DNA from: Fulvivirga marina
GTDB taxonomy: Bacteria; Bacteroidota; Bacteroidia; Cytophagales; Cyclobacteriaceae
Assembly: GCF_016775155.1 (NCBI RefSeq)
Contig: NZ_JAEUGD010000059.1
Span: forward strand, 1 to 64,000
Length of the DNA stretch: 64,000 bases
Reading direction: 5' to 3'
In this document: positions 57,901-64,000 of the stretch, piece after piece
Numbering within the stretch: position 1 is the stretch's first letter
Layout: the number at the start of each line of letters is the position of its first letter
Translations under genes and position numbers: made by a program
The notes under the pieces: model-generated
The model's input: only the letters and a program-made list of their open reading frames with translations
Databases searched by the model: none
What the model was told of the DNA's origin: nothing

Positions 57901-58324
57901 TGTCATGTACTTTTTGCAAAGGCTCATTATTGATCAACTCAAATGAAGTTCTCAGGCATTCGTGTCGCTGTAAAAGCTGTTGAAAAGCATTGTTAAACCT
58001 TTCTTTATCAATCGTCCCGGTTAGTCTGACCGTTTGCGGCAGATTATAAACCGTAGATGTACTATCGAATTGGTAAAGGAAATACAAGCGCCGCTGCGCA
58101 GAAGACAGCCTGTAATATTCCTTATTTTCTACCTTATCTATTTTTACAAAACTGTTTTTACGAGCTACATCTTCCAGATAGTTTATTAGATACTCCTTAT
58201 TTTCTTTAATTTCTTGTACCAAGTCGTTGGTCAAAACACCCTGCGGGGCATTTATTTTCAATTTCCCATCGACCAGTGTGAGATTAACGTTAAGCTTCCT
58301 AAGTTTTGTTATTATTGCTTTCAT
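54962..58324 (-). CDS. NRPS TubC-dock-C-A-T
   Basis: A 1120-residue single-module synthetase. Residues 1-52 are a TubC-type docking domain (ITKLRKLNVNLTLVDGKLKI and the APQGVLTNDLVQEIKENKE helix). Then C (about 65-490, HHIVTDG near 197), A (about 500-1010) and T (carrier serine near 1048 in LGGHSIR). The by-eye code is DAFTNALIW; the pocket looks hydrophobic but I cannot name the residue. It passes its product to the KS of the next protein, making this the amino acid that is extended by malonate. The upstream gene ends 19 bp before it, and that protein's tail (SDEIILD) is the likely ligand for the docking domain. Confidence 0.96.
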   Translation of the reverse strand: MKAIITKLRKLNVNLTLVDGKLKINAPQGVLTNDLVQEIKENKEYLINYLEDVARKNSFVKIDKVENKEYYRLSSAQRRLYFLYQFDSTSTVYNLPQTVRLTGTIDKERFNNAFQQLLQRHECLRTSFELINNEPLQKVHDKVNFGIEYLECSESELQLTTEKFIRPFDLQSAPLVRVGIVSTTQEEHLLIVDIHHIVTDGVSQAVLIQDFMTFYNNETLPPIALTYKDYAEWQQSEKQQEEIAKQRDFWKEQFASEPALLELPLDHKRPPVRKHGGSAVDFEISKADAGRLQTIADQEGATMFMVVLAIYNILLAKLCNQEDIVIGTPVAGRQHADLENLIGMFVNTVALRNYPVSSQSFKDFLISVKENTHQCFAHQTYQYEELIDDLQVTRDTSRNPLFDVMFVFQNFSQTELEIPGLTLEPQAWKSQTSKFDITLSTQESEQGLSFSFEYSTELFESDTVERFVTYFKQIISAVIEDMDIRISDIDILTTSEKQQLLQEFNDTKADYPIEKGVISMFERQVETNPEGIAVQYGENHVSYRQLNHKANQIAHQIHEIWDKNGVKRIALLFGPSVELIASMLAVLKTGCAYVPLSPDEADARNILKFSDCEAQLLLTHEELKSHQSDFLSGIEKEKVVYVNQEIPEASQEIAVEVNPEDPIYVIYTSGTTGKPKGVEVMNQGILNMVYHFKHKFDVVEGTRLSQVANIIFDASAFEIWPALAFGGVLNIAPAEIRFDPALMKSWLADNSIEITYQPTAIAEYLLKASWEDSNVSLRVMNIAGDRLNYKSEKDLPFAVFNLYGPTEDSIWTTSCAYPYSGDHYSIGMPIANKRILILGKNNELLPVGVAGEICVSGAGVAKGYVNNLDLTHEKFGVDPFNSQWRMYRTGDWGRWLKNGHIEFLGRIDRQVKIRGYRIELGEIERQLAVHPSINESVVIDIDKSGSKYLVVYYVANETLDAKVLREYLSNALPDYMIPSSFVQMEELPLTANGKLNRRALPEPEITTSDTYQAASNDVEAKLVEIWSEILGLDADKIGVNSNFFELGGHSIRIIELKNKVNEHFNSDFSVAAMFRLTTISKIADHIINGDTGVKEMAEKLDEDLMEAEDNLSIFNQMDDY

Positions 58325-58343
58325 TATAAAATATTAACCTTCC

Positions 58344-61300
58344 CTAATCGAGAATAATCTCGTCACTCATAACCACATCACTCGGCTCTCCGTTTTTAGC
58401 CCAGTTTTCATTATCTATATATTCAGACATCATTTCAATGGTGTTAGAGACAAATATCTCTTGCAACGGTATCTCAACATTCAGTTCTCTAAAAATTCGG
58501 TTCGCAAGAACAGTAGCTCTTAAAGAGTGTCCTCCCAGTTCAAAGAAGCTGACATTGATACTGATAAGGCTTTGGTCCATCTTCAATATCTCTGCCCATA
58601 TCTCTACAAGTTTTTTCTCTGTTTCAGAGGAAGGCGCTACATATTCCCTTGGTGCTACCTCTGGCTCTGGCAACGCTTTCCTGTCTACCTTTCCGTTGGT
58701 GCTGATTGGCATATTCTTCATATGAACGTAATATGAAGGAATCATATAATCAGGCAGCTTATCCGATAAATAAGTACGTATGCTGGTCGCAGCTAGTTCA
58801 CTCTCTGCCACATAGTAGGCTACCAAAAATTTATCGCCCGATCGTTCTTTAGCCATAACCAGAGCATCTTTGATCTGATCATGCTCATTCAATTGCACCT
58901 CGATCTCTTCAGGCTCTATCCTGAACCCTCTTATTTTTACCTGATTGTCAACCCTGCCTAAGAACTCCACTTCTCCGTCTGACGTCCATCTCGCCAGGTC
59001 TCCGGTTTTATACATTTGCTCGCCTGCCCTAAATGGATTCTCTACAAACTTTTCCTGGGTAAGGGTTTTGTTATTGATATAGCCTCTGGCTACTCCAACA
59101 CCTGCAATGCATAGCTCTCCGTACATGCCTATCGGTAGCAACTCTCCTTTTTGCCCCAGAATATAAATAGAGGTATTGTCCATGGGTTTTCCTATGATGG
59201 AAATATTGGTTTCTACGAGGTTATTATTGCAGGTTGCCCCAACGGATGTTTCTGTAGGCCCATATTCATTGCTGATCTGGGTATGGGGTAATGACTTTTT
59301 GCTCTTTTGCAATAATTCAGGGTTCGCTTTTTCTCCGGCAAGCACCACGAGTCTCAGACTTGCGGCCTCCTCTTGCTTCAATTCTGTAAGGATAACCTCA
59401 AATATGGCAGGTGTCATACCGATATAGCTCACATTTTCACGGTTAATGGTATTGACCAGATACTGGGCATTTAAGCGGTTCTCATTACTCAGTAATACTG
59501 TGGTTCCTCCGGCCAGCAGCAGAGAATACAAGTTACTACCGTAACCATCAAAATGATAAGACACGACCTGCATAGTAACTTCACTGGCTGTGAACTCAAA
59601 GTTTGAAATTCGCCATGACAGGTAGTTGACCATACCGCCATGCTCTACCTCTACACCTTTAGGGTTACCGGTTGTTCCTGAGGTATAGATCACATATATG
59701 AGATCATGAGGTGCAGCTTTTTGGGGTATCACATCCACGGCATTGTCAGCCATGAGATTTTCGTCAACAATCACAGTCTTCTCCGTATCAAACCTGAAGT
59801 CTTCCAATTCAACTGCCTCGTGCGTAAGCAATAATTGAGCATCACAATCGGCAAGGATATATTCATTTCTCTCTGCCGGAGCTTCTGGAGATAGTGGCAC
59901 ATAGGCGTGCCCGGCTTTCATCACTCCAAGCATGCTGGCGATCATTTCAACCGACGGGTTGAACAGCAAACCTATTTTATTGTTCCCTTCCGACACCTTG
60001 TTCAGGGCCACCTGGGCAATACTATTCGCCATGGCATCAAGGTCCTTGAAACTGACCCTTTGATCACCATAAACTACCGCAATATTATCAGGGTGGAGTT
60101 TCACCTGTTTCTCAAACAGGGTGACTATAGTTTCTTCTTTCGGGTAGTCTACACCCGTGTTGTTAAACACATTCAACAACTGCTGTTTCTCTTCTGTAGA
60201 AATGATCTCCAACTCAGACAAACACTGATCGGCATCAGCTGTTACTGACTCTACTATTCTCTGGAAGTAGCCTATAAAACGGGTGATTGTTTCAGGGTTA
60301 AACAGGTCCGATGAATACTCAAAGCTCAACTGCATGCCACCCTCCTCTTCTACCGCTGTCAGGGTCAGGTCAAACTTCGACACTGTACGACTGCTGTGGT
60401 ACGGGATCAGCTCCAATCCTGATATTTTTGATTCAGCTTCTTCTTGGTTCTGGAACACGAACATCACATCAAACAATGGATTTCTGTTTACAGCTCTGTC
60501 TGCTTTCACTTCATCGATCAGTGCTTCATAAGGGTAGCCTTGGTGCTCCATGCTCAGCAGTGCACGCTCTTTTACCTCGTGTAGAAAATCCCGGAAGGTC
60601 TTATCGCCTGCGGGGTAGTTGCGCAGTGGCAGGGTGTTCACAAACATACCGATCACACGTTCAAGGTCTACATGCTGTCTTCCGGCGACAGGGGTTCCTA
60701 TCACAATATCTTCCTGATTACTCAGTTTGCCCAGCAGTACGTTGTAGATCGAGAGTAGCAACATGAACAGGGTCGTACCTTCTAACTGCGACAGCTCATG
60801 GAGCTTGTGGGTAGTTGCCTCGCTCAGTGTGAAGTCTATGCTGCCGCCTTTGCTGCTTTTTACTAGTGGACGAGCTTTATCAGTCGGAAGCTCCAGGGAG
60901 GTCACCTCTTCAGAAAACTCGCCTAGCCAGTAGGCCTTCTGGTCACTGACCGCAGCTTGTTGAGCCGGGTCTTGCTGCCATTCTGCATAATCTTTATACT
61001 GAAGGTGAAGGGGCTCCAGCGCATCTCCGTTGTAAAGGCTTGTGAAGTCCTGCATCAGCACGCTTTGCGAAATACCATCAGTGATGATGTGGTGCATGTC
61101 TACCACCAGTATATGGTCGGTCTCGCTCAGGGCAATTACACCTGCACGCATCAAGGGAGATTCGCTCAGATCAAAGGGAGCGATGATGTCCCTGATCAGT
61201 TTCTCCGCTCCTTCTTCGTCGGACTGATAGTACTGCACTTCAAAATCGTGGTCCTCTGATATTTTCTGAACAGGGTGGTCATTCTCCACATGGAAAGAGG

Positions 61301-64000
61301 TACGAAGACTTTCGTGCCGGCTGACCAGCCCGCTGAAGACCTCGTTGAGTTTTTCTTTGTCCAATATGCCGCTCAGCCTTACGGTGTAAGGCATGTTATA
61401 CGCCGTAGAGTTCTTGTCTATTTGATGAAGTACATACAGACGTTGTTGTGATGACGACAGGGAGTAATACGGTTGTTCGGCCGCTTTTTCTACTGATTTG
61501 TAAGTAGTCTGCTCCCGGTTGCTGAGATATTGTCCCTGACTGCGGATGTCCTGATGGCGGAAGATCTCTCGTAAGGGGATGGTTATGCTTAGTTGCTGGT
61601 GTATCTTATTGGCCAACAAACTGGCCAGCAGGGAGTGTCCTCCCAGTTCGAAGAAGCTTCGTGTTACCCCGATCGCTTCGGGGTCCGCTTTCAGTACTTC
61701 TGCCCAGATGTCTACCAGTTGTTCTTCTATTTCGTTTGATGGCCCTACGTACGCTGCACTGCTCACCAGCTCAGGGGCGGGCAGGGACTTCCTGTCTATC
61801 TTCCCATTTGGGGTAAGCGGAAATTTGTCCAGGTGCATGAAGTAGGAAGGGATCATGTAGTCGGGCAAGCTTTGTGAAAGGTGAGCTCGAAGGTCTACAG
61901 GTTCTATCATCGAAGCCGAAACGTAGTAGGCTACCAGTATCTGCTCGCCAGAGTCTCCGTGAGCGTAAACAACTGCTTCTTTGACCTCTTCATGGGTCTG
62001 TAGCTGGCTCTCTATTTCACCCGGCTCAATACGATAGCCTCGTATCTTCACCTGGTTGTCCATTCTCCCCAGGTATTCGATGGCGCCGTTAGGCAACCAT
62101 CTTGCCATATCTCCGGTGCGGTAGAAACGCCCGCTTACTCCGGCAGGGCCACTCACAAAGCGCTCTCCGGTTAAGGACTCATTTTGCCAGTAGCCCCGGC
62201 CTACTCCTTTGCCGCCTATGTAAAGCTCTCCGGCAATGCCTACAGGCTGAAGGTGTCCTTCTTCGCCTACGATCAGCATTGTGGTATTAGCTATCGGTGT
62301 ACCGATATCAATTCGCTCTGCCTTGGTAAGTTCCTGAACCGATGACCATACGGTGGTCTCGGTGGGACCATACATGTTAAAAATCCTGCCCTGGTATTGG
62401 CTGTGTAGGATCTGAAGCAGGTCCGCAGGGAAGCCTTCTCCTCCTACCATCAGGGTATCTATATTTTGCAGGGCTTCTGCCGCATGGCTGGAAGACAGTA
62501 ACATCTTCAGGTGCGATGGGGTGATCTGCATCTTGTTGACGCTACCTGCATTTATCAGTGTACAAAGCGCATCAGGGTCTTTCTGGTCGCTGTTGCCTGC
62601 CAGCACAACATGATACCCCTGTAGTAATGGCAACAGGCTTTCCAGTACGAAGATATCAAATGAGATTGTGGTCAGGCAGAGCATGCGTGAGCCTTCCTCC
62701 ATTGGAATGCGCGCGGCTATGCCTTCAACAAAGTTGATCGCATTGCTGTGCTCGATCATCACGCCTTTTGGTCGTCCGGTGGACCCGGAGGTGTAGATCA
62801 TATACGCCAGTTGTGATGGTGATACCGATACGCCAGGGTTAGCTGTATTTTCTTCTGATAATGAGGCTGAGGTAACGTCTATGGTTTGTAGTTGCTCTCC
62901 AAATTGGTTGGCTCTTTTTTCCAGGTCTGCATCGGTCAGCATCAGGCTTAGACCACTGTCCTGAACAATGTAGTCTATGCGGTCTTCCGGGTAGTCCGGG
63001 TCTATAGGCACATAGGTACAGCCGGCTTTCAATGCTCCAAGGATGCTGATAAAAAGGGCTTCGGTACGGGGTAGCATGATCCCTACAATAGCTTCGGCAG
63101 GAAGGTCCTGTTGCCGTATCTTGTGCGCCAACTGGTTACTTCTGCTGTTCAGTTCTTCGTAGGTAAGGCTTTTGCCTCCGTAGGTTAGTGCTATGGCTGC
63201 TTTGCTTTCAGCTACCTGTGCTTCAAACGCAGTAACGATGCTGCGGCTTTCATCAAAAGTTAGTGCCGTATCGTTAAAGTCACTTAAGATCAGGCCTCTC
63301 TCCTCTTCGGTGATCAGGTCTATATCCGACAGCCTGATGTTAACATCGGCCAGAATTGTAGAGATGATCTGATTAAAATAGCTTATAAATCTTTCTATAG
63401 TGTCTCCTTTGAACAAGGCGGTGCAGTACTCGAAATAAAGAGCCAATGCTCCTTCATTTTCATATGCCGTTAACGTCAGGTCAAACTTGGAAACAATATG
63501 ATTGTCATCGTACTGTGTGATCTTTAGTCCGGGTATTTCAAGCTCTGAACGCTCGAAGTTCTCATACGAGAAGAGTACATCAAACAAAGGATTTCGGCTG
63601 ATGTTTCGCTCCAACTTCAGGTCATCTATTAAATATTCATAAGGGTACGCCTGGTGGTCGAAGCTCTCGAGTGTTTTGCTCTTCACCTGATCCAGGAATT
63701 CTCTAAAACTTTGTGTACCCTCAGCTTGGTTTCGCAAGGGCAAGGTATTGATAAACATCCCCATCATCTGCTCCAGATCAGCATGTTGCCTTCCTGAAAT
63801 GGGTGTCCCTATCACTATATCTTCCTGATTACTCAGTTTGCTTAGAAGAATATGATAGGCAGACAAGAGTATCGTAAAGAGTGTCGTTCCTTCACCTTCG
63901 GCTATCTTTCTTAGTTTTTCTGTGTTAGCTGCGCTGATTTCAAATTTCCTGATGTCTCCTTCAAAGCTTTTTATAGCGGGCCTTACATAATCAGCAGGTA
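58344..64000 (-). CDS. NRPS, 5' end beyond window: …C-A-T-C-A-T
   Basis: The frame is open to the right edge, so only the C-terminal part is seen (about 1885 residues). Order: rest of a C domain (about 63300-64000), A1 (61700-63290), T1 (near 61635), C (60250-61500, HHIITDG near 61085), A2 (58700-60200) and T2 (near 58535). A1 has code DILQMGMVW (Gly-like) and is nearly identical in DNA to the A domain at 49000-50620. A2 reads DGSGVAEVG and is unassigned. A TTG at 63866 lies inside the C domain and is not the true start. The protein ends SDVVMSDEIILD, a short acidic-hydrophobic tail suited to the TubC-type docking domain of the next NRPS, 19 bp downstream. Confidence 0.96.
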   Translation of the reverse strand, partial: PADYVRPAIKSFEGDIRKFEISAANTEKLRKIAEGEGTTLFTILLSAYHILLSKLSNQEDIVIGTPISGRQHADLEQMMGMFINTLPLRNQAEGTQSFREFLDQVKSKTLESFDHQAYPYEYLIDDLKLERNISRNPLFDVLFSYENFERSELEIPGLKITQYDDNHIVSKFDLTLTAYENEGALALYFEYCTALFKGDTIERFISYFNQIISTILADVNIRLSDIDLITEEERGLILSDFNDTALTFDESRSIVTAFEAQVAESKAAIALTYGGKSLTYEELNSRSNQLAHKIRQQDLPAEAIVGIMLPRTEALFISILGALKAGCTYVPIDPDYPEDRIDYIVQDSGLSLMLTDADLEKRANQFGEQLQTIDVTSASLSEENTANPGVSVSPSQLAYMIYTSGSTGRPKGVMIEHSNAINFVEGIAARIPMEEGSRMLCLTTISFDIFVLESLLPLLQGYHVVLAGNSDQKDPDALCTLINAGSVNKMQITPSHLKMLLSSSHAAEALQNIDTLMVGGEGFPADLLQILHSQYQGRIFNMYGPTETTVWSSVQELTKAERIDIGTPIANTTMLIVGEEGHLQPVGIAGELYIGGKGVGRGYWQNESLTGERFVSGPAGVSGRFYRTGDMARWLPNGAIEYLGRMDNQVKIRGYRIEPGEIESQLQTHEEVKEAVVYAHGDSGEQILVAYYVSASMIEPVDLRAHLSQSLPDYMIPSYFMHLDKFPLTPNGKIDRKSLPAPELVSSAAYVGPSNEIEEQLVDIWAEVLKADPEAIGVTRSFFELGGHSLLASLLANKIHQQLSITIPLREIFRHQDIRSQGQYLSNREQTTYKSVEKAAEQPYYSLSSSQQRLYVLHQIDKNSTAYNMPYTVRLSGILDKEKLNEVFSGLVSRHESLRTSFHVENDHPVQKISEDHDFEVQYYQSDEEGAEKLIRDIIAPFDLSESPLMRAGVIALSETDHILVVDMHHIITDGISQSVLMQDFTSLYNGDALEPLHLQYKDYAEWQQDPAQQAAVSDQKAYWLGEFSEEVTSLELPTDKARPLVKSSKGGSIDFTLSEATTHKLHELSQLEGTTLFMLLLSIYNVLLGKLSNQEDIVIGTPVAGRQHVDLERVIGMFVNTLPLRNYPAGDKTFRDFLHEVKERALLSMEHQGYPYEALIDEVKADRAVNRNPLFDVMFVFQNQEEAESKISGLELIPYHSSRTVSKFDLTLTAVEEEGGMQLSFEYSSDLFNPETITRFIGYFQRIVESVTADADQCLSELEIISTEEKQQLLNVFNNTGVDYPKEETIVTLFEKQVKLHPDNIAVVYGDQRVSFKDLDAMANSIAQVALNKVSEGNNKIGLLFNPSVEMIASMLGVMKAGHAYVPLSPEAPAERNEYILADCDAQLLLTHEAVELEDFRFDTEKTVIVDENLMADNAVDVIPQKAAPHDLIYVIYTSGTTGNPKGVEVEHGGMVNYLSWRISNFEFTASEVTMQVVSYHFDGYGSNLYSLLLAGGTTVLLSNENRLNAQYLVNTINRENVSYIGMTPAIFEVILTELKQEEAASLRLVVLAGEKANPELLQKSKKSLPHTQISNEYGPTETSVGATCNNNLVETNISIIGKPMDNTSIYILGQKGELLPIGMYGELCIAGVGVARGYINNKTLTQEKFVENPFRAGEQMYKTGDLARWTSDGEVEFLGRVDNQVKIRGFRIEPEEIEVQLNEHDQIKDALVMAKERSGDKFLVAYYVAESELAATSIRTYLSDKLPDYMIPSYYVHMKNMPISTNGKVDRKALPEPEVAPREYVAPSSETEKKLVEIWAEILKMDQSLISINVSFFELGGHSLRATVLANRIFRELNVEIPLQEIFVSNTIEMMSEYIDNENWAKNGEPSDVVMSDEIILD

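Noticed and set aside
63866-63866. Apparent start of a 1840-residue NRPS at 63866
   Set aside because: The codon is TTG within a condensation domain and the frame stays open to base 64000 with normal C-domain sequence, so the gene starts outside the window.
1-64000. CRISPR array
   Set aside because: No series of regularly spaced identical repeats is present; the repeated units are three and far apart.
18621-64000. Epimerisation domains
   Set aside because: I looked for the HHxxxDxxSW-type motif followed by E-domain sequence; every HHxxxDG found belongs to a C domain located between T and A domains or at a protein end.

Overview
The window looks like a chromosomal segment of a Bacteroidota bacterium, probably from the Cytophagales. 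That placement is inferred from AT-rich intergenic DNA, A-rich start regions without clear Shine-Dalgarno sequences, and protein style; no ribosomal gene is present to confirm it. It has two very different halves that meet at a tRNA-Glu gene (11367-11438, minus strand).

Left part (1-11366), accessory DNA. Bases 1-1005 hold no convincing gene, but a stretch near 664-773 resembles domains V and VI of a group II intron that has lost its reverse transcriptase. Two plus-strand genes follow (1006-3429). The second resembles a MACPF (perforin-like) pore-forming protein. The first is unrecognised, but both begin with a similar module of about 40 residues, so they look like a two-component system. From 3609 to 11075 every gene is on the minus strand: a coiled-coil/TIR protein, a two-repeat winged-helix-like gene broken by a stop, a frameshifted HEPN-like gene, a small membrane-anchored protein, a secreted trypsin-like protease with a small partner, a TIR-like/nucleotide-binding-fold protein, and a truncated membrane/coiled-coil protein. 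Interspersed are three related repeat units, each containing the perfect palindrome ATACCCAACCTTGGGTAT. Four terminator hairpins lie next to sequences that resemble the 3' end of the tRNA-Glu gene, and an 81-bp direct repeat is present twice. This is best read as a decayed, repeatedly rearranged defence-type island at tRNA-Glu.

Right part (11516-64000), one very large minus-strand NRPS/PKS gene cluster. Gaps between genes are at most about 105 bp, so it may be a single transcription unit of more than 52 kb that starts outside the window. In transcription order it has: an NRPS running off the right edge (…C-A-T-C-A-T), TubC-dock-C-A-T, KS-AT-T-C-A-T, TubC-dock-C-A-T-C, an SCP2-cupin oxygenase, an asparagine-synthetase-like amidotransferase, A-T-C, a secreted serine beta-lactamase-like hydrolase, a flavin monooxygenase, and a 5314-residue NRPS (half-C, then A-T-C-A-T-C-A-T-C-A-T-C-A-T-TE). 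After these come a fused beta-lactamase/cyclic-peptide exporter, a SyrP/TauD-type hydroxylase, an Asp/Glu racemase, a type II thioesterase and a cation:proton antiporter.

How the genes work together (inference). The visible line has 11 adenylation domains and one PKS extension module. Specificity codes read by eye give Thr for one domain (DFWNIGMVH) and Asp for another (DLTKLGHIG). Three closely related domains have a Gly-like code (DILQMGMVW/Y); the rest are unassigned. The peptide is likely released or cyclised by the terminal TE and proofread by the stand-alone thioesterase. The hydroxylase and cupin enzyme probably oxidise residues, the racemase may supply a D-acidic amino acid, and the exporter fusion would carry the product out. 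No epimerisation domain was seen.
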